This document shows positions 9,635 through 20,349 of a stretch of DNA of 64,000 nucleotides, piece after piece (the first letter of the stretch is position 1; every line of letters begins with the position of its first letter). The notes beneath the pieces were generated by a model that had not been told where the DNA came from, made no database searches, and saw only the letters and a list, made by a program, of their open reading frames with translations. The stretch covers positions 62,001 to 126,000 of the forward strand of contig MDLC01000003.1 of NCBI GenBank assembly GCA_001723645.1, read 5' to 3'. This DNA comes from Candidatus Endobugula sertula (lineage in GTDB: Bacteria > Pseudomonadota > Gammaproteobacteria > Pseudomonadales > Cellvibrionaceae). Both the position numbers and the translations under genes were made by a program.

Positions 9635-10168
9635 TTACTTTTTCTTTGCTTCTTTACGACGAACATACTCATCACCATAGCGAACACCTTTCCCCTTATA
9701 GGGCTCTGGTGGACGAAATGCACGAATTTCTGCCGCAACTTGCCCTAATAATTGTTTATCTACACTTTTAAGGACAATTTCTGTCTGAGTAGGAGTCTCA
9801 GCAGTAACACCGTCAGGAAGCTCATAATTGACGTCGTGAGAAAAACCTAATACCAAATTCAAGATTTTACCCGATACTTTAGTACGATAACCAACACCGT
9901 TAAGAATCAACTTTTTTTCAAAACCAACGCTAACACCAACTACCATATTATTAACCAACGCACGAGTAGTACCAGCCAAAGCAACAGATGACTTGACACC
10001 GTTTTTAGCGGAAAAAGTCAATACATTATCTTCCTGCTTAACGTCAACGTTTTGGTTAATAGCTAGCGACATGGAGCCTTTTCCACCTTTAACACTAATG
10101 ACCTGACTTTCAAGTTTCACTTCGACACCAGCAGGTAATTCAACTGGACTATTTGCAATACGCGACAT
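9635..10168 (-). CDS. rplF: 50S ribosomal protein L6
   Basis: The 177-residue product is L6, which binds the sarcin-ricin region near the factor-binding site. It starts [17 protein letters not shown] and has the second-domain motif [21 protein letters not shown] and the C-terminal signature [23 protein letters not shown] (as adjacent motifs). Length matches E. coli exactly. Confidence 0.98.
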   Translation of the reverse strand: MSRIANSPVELPAGVEVKLESQVISVKGGKGSMSLAINQNVDVKQEDNVLTFSAKNGVKSSVALAGTTRALVNNMVVGVSVGFEKKLILNGVGYRTKVSGKILNLVLGFSHDVNYELPDGVTAETPTQTEIVLKSVDKQLLGQVAAEIRAFRPPEPYKGKGVRYGDEYVRRKEAKKK

Positions 10169-10217
10169 AATTTTTCTCTACTATCTATACTGAGTAAGAG
10201 TTAACTTAAAACGACGA

Positions 10218-10610
10218 TTAAAATACTGTGCAAAGCACTTCACCACCAATACCTGCAACACGCGCAGCACGATCAGTCATTACTCCCTTACTGGTAGATA
10301 CGACAGCAACACCCAAACCCGCACGAACAGATGGCAGTCCGTCTTTACCCGCATAATTACGCAGACCCGGACGACTTACACGAGTAAGCTCAGTGATCAC
10401 TGGATTGCCTTCAAAATATTTCAACTCAATAATTAATAGCGGCTTCACATCACCAGAAACCGTATGTTTTCCAATATAACCTTGCTCTTCCAATACTTTA
10501 GCAACACTAACCTTCAATTTTGATGAAGGCATAATCACTTCTGTTTTACCAACTATTTGCGCATTACGAATGCGGGTTAACATATCTGATAATGGATCTT
10601 GCATACTCAT
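10218..10610 (-). CDS. rpsH: 30S ribosomal protein S8
   Basis: The 130-residue product is S8, a primary 16S rRNA binder and in E. coli the translational repressor of the spc operon. It starts [18 protein letters not shown] and ends with [20 protein letters not shown] and VGGEVLC-type sequence (here [10 protein letters not shown]), both conserved. It lies 15 bases after rpsN. Confidence 0.98.
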   Translation of the reverse strand: MSMQDPLSDMLTRIRNAQIVGKTEVIMPSSKLKVSVAKVLEEQGYIGKHTVSGDVKPLLIIELKYFEGNPVITELTRVSRPGLRNYAGKDGLPSVRAGLGVAVVSTSKGVMTDRAARVAGIGGEVLCTVF

Positions 10611-10625
10611 AATATAGTGCTCCGT

Positions 10626-10931
10626 TTACCAGCTAGCCTTAACTAAGCCTGGTACATCACCACGCATCGCGGCTTCACGTAATTTGTTACGACAGAGTCC
10701 AAATTTACGGTAAACCGCATGTGGACGACCAGTAATACGACAACGACGTTGTTGGCGTGAAGGGCTCGCATCCCGAGGCAACTTCTGTAATTTCTGTTGT
10801 GCTTCCCACAGTTCATCATCAGAAGTACTTGGGTTAACAAGAATTGCTTTCAGTTCTTTACGCTTTTCAGCAAATTTTGCCACTGTTACTGTACGTTTAG
10901 CTTCACGCGCTATCATTGATTTTTTTGCCAT
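10626..10931 (-). CDS. rpsN: 30S ribosomal protein S14 (long, zinc-free form)
   Basis: The 101-residue product is S14 of the head domain. The C-terminal [38 protein letters not shown] region is diagnostic when read as short motifs. At 101 residues, without the CxxC...CxxC zinc knuckle of the short form, it is the usual gammaproteobacterial type. It lies between rplE and rpsH. Confidence 0.97.
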   Translation of the reverse strand: MAKKSMIAREAKRTVTVAKFAEKRKELKAILVNPSTSDDELWEAQQKLQKLPRDASPSRQQRRCRITGRPHAVYRKFGLCRNKLREAAMRGDVPGLVKASW

Positions 10932-10969
10932 AATTCAGGATACCTTTTGCTTATCGCTAATTAGCCTTA

Positions 10970-11509
10970 TTAACTTTTAAAAGGAAAGTTAAAGACTCTT
11001 AATAAAGCGTGGCCTTCTTCATCATTACGCGCTGTAGTCGTGATACAAATATCCAGACCACGTAATTTATTAATTTTGTCGTAATCAATTTCCGGAAAAA
11101 TAATTTGCTCCGTCACACCCATAGAAAAATTACCTTTACCATCAAATTGCTTTGGACTAATACCACGGAAATCACGAATACGAGGAATGGCAATGGATAT
11201 CAAACGCTCAAGAAATTCATACATGCGTTCTTTACGTAAAGTCACTTTACATCCTACAGGCCAGTCTTCACGCACTTTAAAGCCTGCAATAGACTTACGC
11301 GCTTTGGTAACTACTACTTTTTGACCGGCAATCTGTTCTAAATCATCTACTGCACGTTCAAGAGCTTTCTTATCTCCAATTGCTTCACCTACACCCATAT
11401 TAAGAGTAATTTTAGTGATACGAGGAATTTCCATCACATTACTCAAACCTAGCTCTTTTTTTAACTTAGGTGCAAGCTCTTCATTGTAAAGTTTTTTCAA
11501 ACTAGCCAT
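10970..11509 (-). CDS. rplE: 50S ribosomal protein L5
   Basis: The 179-residue product is L5, a 5S rRNA binding protein that contacts the P-site tRNA and S13. It shows [20 protein letters not shown], then [23 protein letters not shown], and [20 protein letters not shown], all read as conserved blocks. Length and operon position, between rplX and rpsN, are standard. Confidence 0.98.
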   Translation of the reverse strand: MASLKKLYNEELAPKLKKELGLSNVMEIPRITKITLNMGVGEAIGDKKALERAVDDLEQIAGQKVVVTKARKSIAGFKVREDWPVGCKVTLRKERMYEFLERLISIAIPRIRDFRGISPKQFDGKGNFSMGVTEQIIFPEIDYDKINKLRGLDICITTTARNDEEGHALLRVFNFPFKS

Positions 11510-11545
11510 TTTATTAATACCGTTTTAATGTCCACTATAAACACC

Positions 11546-11872
11546 CTAAGGGTCTATTGCTTCACCATTAGATTTGAAAACTCGAATCTTTTTAGTGCTC
11601 TCGCCGTCTTCAACAAATTTAAATGCAACACGATCTGCTTTTTCAGTTGCTGGGTTAAAAATAGCAACATTAGAAGCCTGAATAGGTGCTTCTTTTCCAA
11701 CAATACCACCGGCAACGCCTGCTTGTGGATTTGGCTTTTGGTGCTTTTTCACCATATGCACACCAGAAACGATCAAACGACCATCTGACAACACTTTAAC
11801 GACCTTACCGCGTTTGCCCTTATCTCGACCAGCAATCACCATTACTTCGTCGTCACTTTTAATCTTGCGCAT
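11546..11872 (-). CDS. rplX: 50S ribosomal protein L24
   Basis: The 108-residue product is L24, an assembly-initiator protein at the exit tunnel. It has the KOW motif [20 protein letters not shown] near the N-terminus, and the region [24 protein letters not shown] is characteristic. It lies 36 bases after rplN. Start MRKIKSDD matches the family. Confidence 0.97.
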   Translation of the reverse strand: MRKIKSDDEVMVIAGRDKGKRGKVVKVLSDGRLIVSGVHMVKKHQKPNPQAGVAGGIVGKEAPIQASNVAIFNPATEKADRVAFKFVEDGESTKKIRVFKSNGEAIDP

Positions 11873-11908
11873 TACTCTGTCCTCTAATCTCTGACTGTGC
11901 CTTGATGG

Positions 11909-12277
11909 TTACAACACTTCAGGAGCCAAAGAAATAATCTTCATAAATTTTTCACCACGTAATTCACGCGTTACAGGACCAAAAATACGAGTACCTATAG
12001 GTGCTTTTTGCTGATTAAGAATAACCGCAGCATTTTCGTCGAACTTGATCAATGACCCATCTTGACGACGAACACCGTGTTTAGTACGGACAACAACTGC
12101 ATGCATTACATGGCCTTTTTTTACTTTACCGCGAGGAATTGCTTCCTTTACTGTTACTTTAATAATGTCGCCGATATGTGCATAACGACGGTGAGAACCG
12201 CCGAGTACCTTAATACACATCACACGACGCGCACCACTATTATCAGCAACGTCTAAATAAGATTGTGTTTGAATCAT
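11909..12277 (-). CDS. rplN: 50S ribosomal protein L14
   Basis: The 122-residue product is L14, which forms an intersubunit bridge with the small subunit. It begins [21 protein letters not shown] and contains [20 protein letters not shown] and the end [12 protein letters not shown], all diagnostic. It is the first gene of what is in E. coli the spc operon; no separate promoter was recognised in the 33 bases after rpsQ. Confidence 0.98.
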   Translation of the reverse strand: MIQTQSYLDVADNSGARRVMCIKVLGGSHRRYAHIGDIIKVTVKEAIPRGKVKKGHVMHAVVVRTKHGVRRQDGSLIKFDENAAVILNQQKAPIGTRIFGPVTRELRGEKFMKIISLAPEVL

Positions 12278-12310
12278 CGCCCGTCTCCGAAACTTCTACT
12301 CGCTACGCTA

Positions 12311-12589
12311 TTAAATTTGCGTAGCACGCTCTTCTATTTTGACCAAAGCCCATGTCTTACTCTTAGACAATGGACGAGACTCTGCAATAGTCACTACATC
12401 ACCAATATTGCATGAATTTTCTTCATCATGCGCCTTCAGCTTAGAGGACTTACTCATATACTTACCATAAATAGGATGCTTAACACGACGCTCAATCAAT
12501 ACTGTAATAGTTTTATCCATTTTATCGCTAACTACTTTACCCATCAGGGTACGAGCCTTTTTATTTTGCTCTTTACTTACTTCGGCCAT
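12311..12589 (-). CDS. rpsQ: 30S ribosomal protein S17
   Basis: The 92-residue product is S17, a primary 16S rRNA binder of OB-fold type. It shows [32 protein letters not shown] as consecutive family motifs, and [12 protein letters not shown] near the end. It starts 3 bases after the rpmC stop, consistent with translational coupling. Confidence 0.97.
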   Translation of the reverse strand: MAEVSKEQNKKARTLMGKVVSDKMDKTITVLIERRVKHPIYGKYMSKSSKLKAHDEENSCNIGDVVTIAESRPLSKSKTWALVKIEERATQI

Positions 12590-12592
12590 GAG

Positions 12593-12784
12593 TTACTTAC
12601 CTGCCTTTTCTTTTAAAATCGTCTTAATACGCGCAACATTACGACGAGATTCTTTAAATAGGTGTGTTTGAACCTGCTGACCAGTTGATACTTGCATACG
12701 TAACTTAAACTGCTCTTCTAAACTAGAAATAAGTTCAGCATTTAGTTCTTCAACTGACTTTTCACGGAGTTCTATTGCTTTCAT
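12593..12784 (-). CDS. rpmC: 50S ribosomal protein L29
   Basis: The 63-residue product is L29, a two-helix protein next to the exit tunnel. It starts [18 protein letters not shown] and ends RIKTILKEK, both typical. Its start codon overlaps the last base of the rplP stop region (rplP ends at 12784), which suggests coupled translation. Confidence 0.97.
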   Translation of the reverse strand: MKAIELREKSVEELNAELISSLEEQFKLRMQVSTGQQVQTHLFKESRRNVARIKTILKEKAGK

Positions 12785-13197
12785 TACATCACCGAACGTT
12801 TAACGAAGGTTGTTACAATTGGCAATTTAGCTGCGGCTAATGCAAACGCTTCACGAGCCAGCTCCTCACTGACACCGTCCATTTCATAAAGCACTTTACC
12901 TGGCTGAATTTGAGCCACCCAATATTCTACGTTACCTTTACCTTTACCTTGACGAACTTCCAAAGGTTTACTGGTAATTGGTTTGTCTGGAAATATACGA
13001 ATCCAAATTTTCCCACCACGCTTAATATGACGAGTCATCGCACGACGTGCCGCTTCAATTTGACGAGCTGTAATACGCCCACGACCTGTCGCCTTTAAAC
13101 CAAACTCACCAAAACTCACTTTTGAGCCACGATGAGCCAGACCGCGATTGCGGCCTTTCTGCATTTTACGAAACTTTGTACGCTTTGGTTGCAACAT
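12784..13197 (-). CDS. rplP: 50S ribosomal protein L16
   Basis: The 137-residue product is L16, which organises the A-site and peptidyl transferase region. It begins [19 protein letters not shown] and carries [34 protein letters not shown] (read as blocks) and the [11 protein letters not shown] motif. Length and position match the S10 operon. Confidence 0.98.
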   Translation of the reverse strand: MLQPKRTKFRKMQKGRNRGLAHRGSKVSFGEFGLKATGRGRITARQIEAARRAMTRHIKRGGKIWIRIFPDKPITSKPLEVRQGKGKGNVEYWVAQIQPGKVLYEMDGVSEELAREAFALAAAKLPIVTTFVKRSVM

Positions 13198-13209
13198 TTT
13201 GCGTAACCC

Positions 13210-13890
13210 TTACTTAGCTTTTGAGCTTTTCTTTTTAGGTGTTAGCTCAGTTTGTTCAACATCACCAATAATTTCACCCTTGAATATCCACACTTTGACA
13301 CCGATGATTCCATAGGTAGTCGCCGCCTCTGCAGTTGCATAATCAATATCAGCACGCAGTGTGTGCAAAGGCACACGACCTTCACGATACCATTCAGAAC
13401 GCGCAATTTCTGCACCACCTAAACGACCGCCAACCTGAATTTTAATGCCTTCAGCACCTTGGCGCATTGCATTTTGTACAGCACGCTTCATGGCTCGACG
13501 GAACATCACTCGACGCTCAAGCTGGTTTGCAACACTTCCTGCAACCAATTTCGCATCCAGATCCGGCTTACGAATTTCTTCGATGTTAATGTGAACTGGA
13601 ACACTCATACGCTCTGACACTTGCTTGCGTAAACGCTCAACATCTTCACCTTTTTTACCAATCACAATACCTGGACGCGCCGTATAAATAGTCACTTTGG
13701 CGGTATTGGCTGGACGCTCGATACCAACACGACTGACTGACGCATTGGCAAGCTTAGTTTCTATATAATCACGAACACTCAAATCGGCGTGAAGCTTATC
13801 TGCATATTCATCATTGTTGGCATACCACGTAGAGGTATGTTTTTTAACAATACCTAAGCGGATACCCGTTGGATGTACTTTTTGACCCAT
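13210..13890 (-). CDS. rpsC: 30S ribosomal protein S3
   Basis: The 226-residue product is S3 of the mRNA entry site. It has the N-terminal [14 protein letters not shown], the KH domain region [18 protein letters not shown] and the C-terminal [35 protein letters not shown] as consecutive motifs. An upstream ATG-like start would add nine residues and overlap rplV; MGQKVHP is the conserved N-terminus, so the start is at 13890. Confidence 0.98.
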   Translation of the reverse strand: MGQKVHPTGIRLGIVKKHTSTWYANNDEYADKLHADLSVRDYIETKLANASVSRVGIERPANTAKVTIYTARPGIVIGKKGEDVERLRKQVSERMSVPVHINIEEIRKPDLDAKLVAGSVANQLERRVMFRRAMKRAVQNAMRQGAEGIKIQVGGRLGGAEIARSEWYREGRVPLHTLRADIDYATAEAATTYGIIGVKVWIFKGEIIGDVEQTELTPKKKSSKAK

Positions 13891-13903
13891 AACGCTCGCT
13901 CTC

Positions 13904-14236
13904 TTATTGGTCCGCAACTTTAACTGTTATATGACAACTACGTTTTAAAATACGATCAGCACGTCCTTTGGCACGCGGACGAATACGTTTCATTGTCATA
14001 CCTTCATCAACAAAAACTGTCGACACTCGCAATTCATCAACATCAGCACCTTCATTCTGTTCTGCATTGGCAATCGCACTTTCCAGTACTTTTTTGATAA
14101 TTTCTGCACCTTTCTTTTTGTTAAACGCTAACAAATCTAACGCTTCTTCAACGTGCTTACCACGAATTTGATCGGCAACCAAGCGAGCTTTCTGAGCTGA
14201 TAAGCGGGCACCACTTAATTTTGCTGCTACTTCCAT
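13904..14236 (-). CDS. rplV: 50S ribosomal protein L22
   Basis: The 110-residue product is L22, whose loop lines the exit tunnel and is a known site of macrolide resistance changes. Motifs are [43 protein letters not shown] and the C-terminal [22 protein letters not shown], as blocks. The ATG at 14236 follows an AGGAGGGGG ribosome binding site; a GTG one codon upstream is less likely. Confidence 0.97.
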   Translation of the reverse strand: MEVAAKLSGARLSAQKARLVADQIRGKHVEEALDLLAFNKKKGAEIIKKVLESAIANAEQNEGADVDELRVSTVFVDEGMTMKRIRPRAKGRADRILKRSCHITVKVADQ

Positions 14237-14245
14237 CACCCCCTC

Positions 14246-14521
14246 CTAGCGCTTCGCTTTCTTGTCAGCGACATGGCCTCTATAAGTACGCGTTACCGCA
14301 AACTCACCTAGCTTGTGACCAACCATTTCTTCGTTAACCAATACAGGAACGTGTTGACGACCGTTATGAACAGCAATCGTCAAACCGACCATATTGGGTA
14401 AAATCATCGAACGTCGCGACCAAGTTTTAATCGGACGACGGTCATTTTTTTCAGCCGCTGTCTCAACCTTCTTCAATAAATGAAGATCAATGAAAGGACC
14501 TTTCTTCAGTGAACGTGGCAC
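14246..14521 (-). CDS. rpsS: 30S ribosomal protein S19
   Basis: The 91-residue product is S19, a head protein. It starts [18 protein letters not shown] and contains [23 protein letters not shown] and [15 protein letters not shown], all diagnostic when read as short blocks. It lies between rplB and rplV as in all S10 operons. Confidence 0.98.
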   Translation of the reverse strand: MPRSLKKGPFIDLHLLKKVETAAEKNDRRPIKTWSRRSMILPNMVGLTIAVHNGRQHVPVLVNEEMVGHKLGEFAVTRTYRGHVADKKAKR

Positions 14522-14571
14522 TGCTCTTTCCTCTTAATCAACTTTGCTATCGTTATTAGCAGACGTAGTAA

Positions 14572-15399
14572 TTACTTCTTACCACGACGACGAACAATCA
14601 TTTTATCTGTACGCTTATTACTACGAGTTTTATAACCTTTAGTTGGCGTACCCCATGGACTCACTGGGTGGCGACCACCCGATGTACGACCTTCACCACC
14701 ACCATGCGGGTGATCAACGGGGTTCATCGCAACACCGCGAACGGTTGGGCGAACACCACGCCAGCGCGAAGCACCAGCTTTACCTAATGAACGCAAGCTA
14801 TGCTCACTGTTCGATACTTCACCTAAAGTGGCACGACACTCTGAAAATACTTTACGCATTTCACCACTGCGCAAACGCAGTGTTGCATAATTTCCTTCAC
14901 GAGCAACAAGCTGGACTGAAGCGCCTGCAGAACGGGCTATTTGCGCTCCTTTACCAGGCTTTAACTCAATACAGTGAACAGTACTACCTACAGGAATGTT
15001 ACGAAGAGGTAAAGCATTCCCTACTTTAATCGCTGCCGTACTACCTGACTCAATTCTATCACCTGTAGACACCCCTTTAGGAGCAATAATGTAACGGCGT
15101 TCACCGTCGGCATAACATACCAACGCAATATGGGCACTACGATTTGGATCATACTCTAAACGCTGTACAGTCGCTGGAACACCATCTTTATTACGCTTGA
15201 AATCAATTTTACGATAGTGTTGCTTATGCCCACCACCGATATGACGAGTAGTGATCCGACCATTGTTATTACGACCACCACTTTTTGACTTTTTCTCTAA
15301 TAAAGGTGCATAAGGAGCACCTTTATGCAAATCCGGATTAACTACGCTAATAACAAATCGGCGACCGGCTGATGTTGGCTTGCGCTTTACAATTGCCAT
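14572..15399 (-). CDS. rplB: 50S ribosomal protein L2
   Basis: The 275-residue product is L2, needed for subunit association and peptidyl transfer. It shows [22 protein letters not shown], the [15 protein letters not shown]-type region (here [16 protein letters not shown]), and the C-terminal [19 protein letters not shown], which includes the conserved catalytic-region histidine. Length is within a few residues of E. coli. Confidence 0.98.
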   Translation of the reverse strand: MAIVKRKPTSAGRRFVISVVNPDLHKGAPYAPLLEKKSKSGGRNNNGRITTRHIGGGHKQHYRKIDFKRNKDGVPATVQRLEYDPNRSAHIALVCYADGERRYIIAPKGVSTGDRIESGSTAAIKVGNALPLRNIPVGSTVHCIELKPGKGAQIARSAGASVQLVAREGNYATLRLRSGEMRKVFSECRATLGEVSNSEHSLRSLGKAGASRWRGVRPTVRGVAMNPVDHPHGGGEGRTSGGRHPVSPWGTPTKGYKTRSNKRTDKMIVRRRGKK

Positions 15400-15410
15400 T
15401 TTCTATCCCC

Positions 15411-15722
15411 TTACTCTGCCGTCTCGAAATCAATATCCTGGCCTTCAGCCAGACGGACATAGGCCTTTTTCCAATCACTGCGACATCCCAAACCATGACG
15501 AGTGCGCTTTGTTTTACCTTTTATATTTAAGGTCGTAACATTTTCAACAGTAACATTAAATAGTTTTTCAACAGCTGTTTTTACTTCTAGCTTTTTCGCA
15601 TCAGTTGCCACTTTAAAAACAACCTGATTTGACGTTCCTGCAACCATCGATGCTTTTTCAGAAATCACTGGGGCCAACAGTACTTTGTACATACGCTCCT
15701 GGCTTAGATTAACTTGACTCAT
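15411..15722 (-). CDS. rplW: 50S ribosomal protein L23
   Basis: The 103-residue product is L23, the docking site at the tunnel exit for trigger factor and the signal recognition particle. It contains [18 protein letters not shown] and KVAVEKLF-like sequence (here [20 protein letters not shown]) and [18 protein letters not shown]. The ATG overlaps the rplD stop codon by the ATGA arrangement, so the two genes are probably translationally coupled. Confidence 0.97.
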   Translation of the reverse strand: MSQVNLSQERMYKVLLAPVISEKASMVAGTSNQVVFKVATDAKKLEVKTAVEKLFNVTVENVTTLNIKGKTKRTRHGLGCRSDWKKAYVRLAEGQDIDFETAE

Positions 15723-16333
15723 GCCAATGACTCCTCAATTTTTTTGAGCGCTGCAACAGTAATAAGTACTTTATCAAAGCCAATTAAACTCACAGGGTTC
15801 ACACCTTGAACATCTAACACATCAACCCTGTGGAGGTTACGCGCAGCTAGATACAAATTCTCAGTCACTTCTTCAGTCACAATTAGCGCTTCGGCTATAT
15901 CATATTGAGCTAAGTGCTGAATGAGGCTTTTGGTTCTTGGCACATCCAACCCAATAGACTCAACCACAACCAAATGCTCCTGACGGGCCAATTCAGATAT
16001 AATGCAGCGCATCGCCGCACGGTACATTTTTTTATTTAACTTCTGCTCATAATTACGAGGTTGAGCAGCAAACGTTACACCACCGCTACGCCAGATTGGG
16101 CTGCGTGAAGTACCCGCACGAGCACGACCACTACCTTTTTGACGCCACGGCTTAGCACCACCACCAGAAACTGCAGCACGGTTTTTTTGTGCTTTACTGC
16201 CTTGACGAGCAGCAGCCTGATAAGCCACTACTACTTGGTGTACTAGATCCGGGTTAAATGCTTTACCAAAAGCTAACTCGGATACTTCCACAATACCACT
16301 AACGCCTTTGGGTGTCGAAATACTTAATTCCAT
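15719..16333 (-). CDS. rplD: 50S ribosomal protein L4
   Basis: The product (204 residues) is L4, a tunnel-wall protein and in E. coli the autogenous regulator of the S10 operon. Diagnostic regions are [51 protein letters not shown] and FGP-like [17 protein letters not shown]. Three start codons in a row (TTG ATG ATG) precede GAA; the last ATG (16333), giving MELSIST, best matches the family N-terminus, and an AAGGGG site lies upstream. Confidence 0.96.
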   Translation of the reverse strand: MELSISTPKGVSGIVEVSELAFGKAFNPDLVHQVVVAYQAAARQGSKAQKNRAAVSGGGAKPWRQKGSGRARAGTSRSPIWRSGGVTFAAQPRNYEQKLNKKMYRAAMRCIISELARQEHLVVVESIGLDVPRTKSLIQHLAQYDIAEALIVTEEVTENLYLAARNLHRVDVLDVQGVNPVSLIGFDKVLITVAALKKIEESLA

Positions 16334-16344
16334 CATCAATCCCC

Positions 16345-16989
16345 TTAGGCCTTAGACTTTACTTTTACAGATGGACGAACAACGATATCACCACCTGATG
16401 CACCAGGAACTGCTCCTTTAATGAGTAGCAAGTTACGCCCAACATCAACACGCACCACTTCTAATGTTTGCACAGTTACTTTTTCAGCCCCCATATGACC
16501 AGCCATCTTCTTACCCTTGAACACACGACCAGGAGTTTGACACTGCCCGATTGAACCTGGCGCACGATGAGAAATAGAGTTACCGTGAGTAGCGTCTTGC
16601 ATTTTAAAGTTCCAACGCTTTACACCACCAGCAAAACCCTTACCTTTAGAGGTGCCAGTGATATCAACTTTTTGACCAGCTTCGAAAGTATCGACGGTGA
16701 TCTCGTCACCCACTTCAAAAGCTTTTTCACAGTCATTACGCAGTTCCCAAACACCCCTACCAGCCTCTGTATTGGCCTTAGCAAAATGTCCTGCCGCAGA
16801 TTTATTGACTCTTGAAGCTCGACGAGACCCTACGGTAACCTGTACAGCGTTATAACCGTCGGTTTCTACATTCTTAACCTGTGTGATTCTATTTGGCTCA
16901 ACTTCGATTACCGTGACCGGAACCGATACGCCATCTTCTGTGAATATACGTGTCATACCGCTTTTACGGCCGACTATACCTATAGTCAT
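16345..16989 (-). CDS. rplC: 50S ribosomal protein L3
   Basis: The 214-residue product is L3, an assembly initiator near the peptidyl transferase centre. It has [20 protein letters not shown], the glutamine-containing extension region [40 protein letters not shown], and a hydrophobic C-terminus. The glutamine that PrmB methylates in E. coli falls in that extension. It is the second gene of the S10 operon. Confidence 0.98.
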   Translation of the reverse strand: MTIGIVGRKSGMTRIFTEDGVSVPVTVIEVEPNRITQVKNVETDGYNAVQVTVGSRRASRVNKSAAGHFAKANTEAGRGVWELRNDCEKAFEVGDEITVDTFEAGQKVDITGTSKGKGFAGGVKRWNFKMQDATHGNSISHRAPGSIGQCQTPGRVFKGKKMAGHMGAEKVTVQTLEVVRVDVGRNLLLIKGAVPGASGGDIVVRPSVKVKSKA

Positions 16990-17129
16990 TTCTTTAACCT
17001 CTCAGTGTACGGGGCTATTCACCCCCACATTCTTTTGAATACTAAGGGACCCGCTATGGCCGCCCATTTCAGAGCGTTACACAAGACTCACTCATCGGTG
17101 GGTCATGCTTGGTGTTCAGTTGTTTGTTA

Positions 17130-17150
17130 ATACTGCAATTAACGCAGTAT
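17130..17150. repeat. Hairpin in the rpsJ-rplC spacer
   Basis: ATACTGC, a 7-base AT spacer and GCAGTAT form a 7-bp hairpin in the 199-base spacer between rpsJ and rplC, which is otherwise free of coding signal. It could be an RNA processing or pausing site; there is no T tract for termination on the minus strand. Confidence 0.35.
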
Positions 17151-17188
17151 CGGCACTACTTCTCATTCAGCTCTTAACGCTTCCAGAA

Positions 17189-17620
<432 letters not shown>

Positions 17621-17932
17621 TTAATTTTAAGGGTTAATTTCGATTTTTGGTGAGAGTCTGCTGTAAATAAGAGACGCTTATTTCAATCACCAACAACGTA
17701 CAGACGCTAGGCTCATTCATCCACGGGCAAACTCGTAGTATTCTGCTAGGCACATTCGTAAAAAGCATTGCCCTTTAGGCAATATATTACGCTAAAATGA
17801 GGGAACTCGGCGGTCCTGACATTAATCTTAGCGGCGACTTTTGTGTTCAATAACCATCAAGGTTTCGCACAACCGCTTAACCTCAGAACTGGCAAACCAT
17901 GAGTTATTTTCCAACTATGTAGGCAACGATAA

Positions 17933-18382
17933 ATGATCATCGACTATATGAATACCCCGATAGGCACAATAGAAATTCAGGCATCTGATAACGGTATCAA
18001 CCAGCTTATTTTTACAGAAAAAATCCAGCCAAAACAGGGCAGCCACCGTCTAATAGAACAATGCAAACAACAACTACAGGAGTATTTTAATCAAGAGCGC
18101 ACTAACTTTGATTTACCGCTAGATATCGGAGGCACTCCCTTCCAGAACTCTATCTGGAACGCACTGATTAACATCCATTTTGGCCAAGTTATTTCTTATA
18201 AAGACCTGGCCCACATCATCAATAAACCAAAAGCCATCAGAGCAGTGGGTGCCGCCAACAGCAGAAACCCTATTTCTATCATTATCCCCTGTCATCGGGT
18301 GATTGGACAGAATGGTTCATTAACCGGCTACGCCTGGGGTCTGGAACGTAAATCCTGGTTGCTTAAACATGAGCGTAGCTGA
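17933..18382 (+). CDS. ogt: Methylated-DNA--[protein]-cysteine S-methyltransferase
   Basis: The 149-residue product removes O6-alkyl groups from guanine in DNA by suicidal transfer to its own cysteine. The active-site block IIIPCHRVIG puts the acceptor cysteine at residue 120, followed by the conserved GYAWGLERKSWLL. The helix-turn-helix portion VISYKDLAHIINKPKAIRAVG precedes it. It lacks the Ada regulatory domain, so it is a stand-alone Ogt/AGT type. It is transcribed away from the ribosomal block, with AGGCAACGATAA before the ATG. The symbol is by family; ogt versus adaB-type naming is not certain. Confidence 0.93.
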   Translation: MIIDYMNTPIGTIEIQASDNGINQLIFTEKIQPKQGSHRLIEQCKQQLQEYFNQERTNFDLPLDIGGTPFQNSIWNALINIHFGQVISYKDLAHIINKPKAIRAVGAANSRNPISIIIPCHRVIGQNGSLTGYAWGLERKSWLLKHERS

Positions 18383-18390
18383 GGAGAGTC

Positions 18391-18474
18391 ATGGAGAACA
18401 TGGCGTTAATTTCACTGGCAAAGCACTTGGTAAAACAGGTTTATGCAACAAAACACGTTTCCATATATCGATAA
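18391..18474 (+). CDS. Candidate 27-residue small protein
   Basis: An ATG at 18391 with a good AGGAGAG ribosome binding site starts a 27-codon frame right behind the alkyltransferase stop (8-base gap). The peptide (MENMALISLAKHLVKQVYATKH...) is basic and could form an amphipathic helix. There is no recognised family, and so short a frame with a ribosome binding site can occur by chance. Confidence 0.2.
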   Translation: MENMALISLAKHLVKQVYATKHVSIYR

Positions 18475-18504
18475 AAAGGTCTCGATAGACTTAAGTGAAT
18501 AACG

Positions 18505-18678
18505 TTACTCCCATTCCTCCTCATCAGTCTCACTCAAAACAGGGATCGAGTATCTCTCTTGCGCCCAACCTCCCAAATCAATAAGCTGACAACGTTCACT
18601 ACAAAAAGGACGGTGGGGGAATTTGTCACTCCACAAAACAGTTTTTTTACATCGAGGACATTGTAGTTCTGTTGTCAT
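18505..18678 (-). CDS. yacG: DNA gyrase inhibitor / zinc-binding protein YacG
   Basis: The 57-residue protein reads MTTELQCPRCKKTVLW..., followed by PFCSERCQLIDLGGWAQERYSIP. The four cysteines CxxC...CxxxC (7, 10, 26, 30) form the YacG zinc site, and the conserved LIDLGxWA block follows. E. coli YacG binds GyrB and inhibits gyrase. It lies 14 bases after mutT and is probably cotranscribed with it; the acidic tail EEEWE is typical. Confidence 0.93.
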   Translation of the reverse strand: MTTELQCPRCKKTVLWSDKFPHRPFCSERCQLIDLGGWAQERYSIPVLSETDEEEWE

Positions 18679-18692
18679 AATACTTTTTAAGG

Positions 18693-19079
18693 TTACAAAG
18701 CTTTAACTATTTCCCTATTTGCCTCTGGAAATTGATAATGCCCTAATTTTTCTGGTAACACCCAGTTTATCAATTGATTTTCATTACCGTAAGCTTCACC
18801 AGAAAAATGATTGCTTATCCAGATATCTAGCATCACTTTTTTATTGCCATAATCGTGTTTAATCATCATAAATGGTGCTGCACTATGGATGGTGATGTTA
18901 ACTTCCTCTTTAAATTCACGCACTAAGGCTTCTAACGCACTCTCCCCTTCCTCGACTTTACCGCCCGGAAATTCCCATAAACCGCCTTGGTGTTGGTGTT
19001 TAGCCCGTTTAGCAATCAGTATTTTGCCTTCTGCGTTTTTAATAATTCCAACAGCGACGTGAATGTGTTTACTAGACAT
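18693..19079 (-). CDS. mutT: 8-oxo-dGTP diphosphatase MutT
   Basis: The 128-residue Nudix hydrolase clears 8-oxo-dGTP from the nucleotide pool and so prevents A-to-C changes. The Nudix box GGKVEEGESALEALVREFKEEV spans about residues 39-60 with all catalytic Glu residues, and the upstream WEFPGG and the start VAVGIIKN fit MutT. In other gammaproteobacteria a C-terminal thiamine phosphate synthase domain may be fused; it is absent here. It follows argJ in the secA-argJ-mutT-yacG order also seen in Pseudomonas. Confidence 0.93.
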   Translation of the reverse strand: MSSKHIHVAVGIIKNAEGKILIAKRAKHQHQGGLWEFPGGKVEEGESALEALVREFKEEVNITIHSAAPFMMIKHDYGNKKVMLDIWISNHFSGEAYGNENQLINWVLPEKLGHYQFPEANREIVKAL

Positions 19080-19123
19080 ATTTTATTAGGGTGTATTGGC
19101 GTTTTCTGTGGCTTCCGGTTCTT

Positions 19124-20338
19124 TCAATTCCTATACTCTGCATTAATTGTCACATACTCGTGGGATAAGTCTGTTGTCCACAGTACTTCTTGCTGATCGC
19201 CTCGCCCAAGACAAACACGCAATAAAATTTCAGCCTGATCCATGGCTGCTTGGCCTGCAGCTTCAGTATAGCTAGCGGAGCGACCACCATTTTCTATAAT
19301 TAATGTATCGTTTAGATAAACTCGTATCAAATCAACATTCAATTGTTGAATACCTGCATAACCAATGGCAGCGGCTATGCGTCCCCAGTTTGGGTCTGAA
19401 GCAAAGAGTGCCGTTTTAACCAAAGGGGAGTGAGCGATAGCGTAGGCTACTTGAAGACATTCGTTTGCATTTGCACCTTCTTCTATTTGAAGGGTAACAA
19501 ACTTTGTTGCACCTTCTCCATCTCGAATAATGGCTTGTGCCAAGGTTTGATAAACGCTGGTAACCGCATCTTTAAATAAGGTATATAAAGGCTCGTTGAC
19601 GTTATCAATTATCTGAGATGTTGTGCAGGTGGTCATTAGCATACAGCTATCGTTGGTTGAGGTATCACCATCAATAGTGATTCGATTAAACGATTGGTTA
19701 ACTGCATCCCTAGATAGTTGCTCTAGTAAGGATTGGCTAATATTGGCGTTACTGACAACAAAACCCAACATTGTAGCCATATTGGGCTTAATCATACCTG
19801 CACCTTTGCAGATACCATTCACGACAAAGGTTTCACCACAGTAATCAAAGGATGCCGTAGCACCTTTAGGCCGGGTATCGGTGGTCATCATTCCCTTAGC
19901 AGCAAGTTGCCAATGATCCTCACTCAGTCCACTGAGTAATTCAGGTATTGCGGCGGTAATTTTTTCTACCGGCAAGGGATCACCAATAACACCCGTAGAA
20001 AACGGCAGTACTTGGGTGGTATTGACATTGGTTGATTGCGCCAAGGCTTCACAACAACTTATCGCACTTCGGAGACCTTGCTCACCGGTACAAGCATTTG
20101 CATTCCCCGAATTAATAATCAGGTAACGGGACTGATAGGATAAATGGCTTTTGCACACAACAACCGGTGCTGCGCAAAACGCATTTTGGGTAAATACGCC
20201 TGCTGTTTTCGCGCTATCCGGTAAAGCAATTAATACCAGATCATGACATTTATTGTTTTTAATACCAGCACTGATGGCATTCAGTTGAACTCCATCAATG
20301 ATGGGCATTGTTGGGAAATTTAGTATACCGACTGCCAT
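19124..20338 (-). CDS. argJ: Bifunctional ornithine acetyltransferase / N-acetylglutamate synthase
   Basis: The 404-residue product transfers the acetyl group from N-acetylornithine to glutamate in arginine biosynthesis, which recycles acetyl in the cyclic pathway. It is made as a precursor that cuts itself before a threonine; the site lies in KGAGMIKPNMATMLGF, with Thr at residue 189. Other motifs are NSGNANACTG and SDPNWGRI. It begins 11 bases after the secA stop and is probably cotranscribed. Confidence 0.96.
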   Translation of the reverse strand: MAVGILNFPTMPIIDGVQLNAISAGIKNNKCHDLVLIALPDSAKTAGVFTQNAFCAAPVVVCKSHLSYQSRYLIINSGNANACTGEQGLRSAISCCEALAQSTNVNTTQVLPFSTGVIGDPLPVEKITAAIPELLSGLSEDHWQLAAKGMMTTDTRPKGATASFDYCGETFVVNGICKGAGMIKPNMATMLGFVVSNANISQSLLEQLSRDAVNQSFNRITIDGDTSTNDSCMLMTTCTTSQIIDNVNEPLYTLFKDAVTSVYQTLAQAIIRDGEGATKFVTLQIEEGANANECLQVAYAIAHSPLVKTALFASDPNWGRIAAAIGYAGIQQLNVDLIRVYLNDTLIIENGGRSASYTEAAGQAAMDQAEILLRVCLGRGDQQEVLWTTDLSHEYVTINAEYRN

Positions 20339-20349
20339 TTTAGAGCCTG

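Noticed and set aside
14643-15029. A 128-codon plus-strand frame inside rplB
   Set aside because: It is antisense to a highly conserved ribosomal gene and reads as low-complexity His/Leu-rich sequence with no family.
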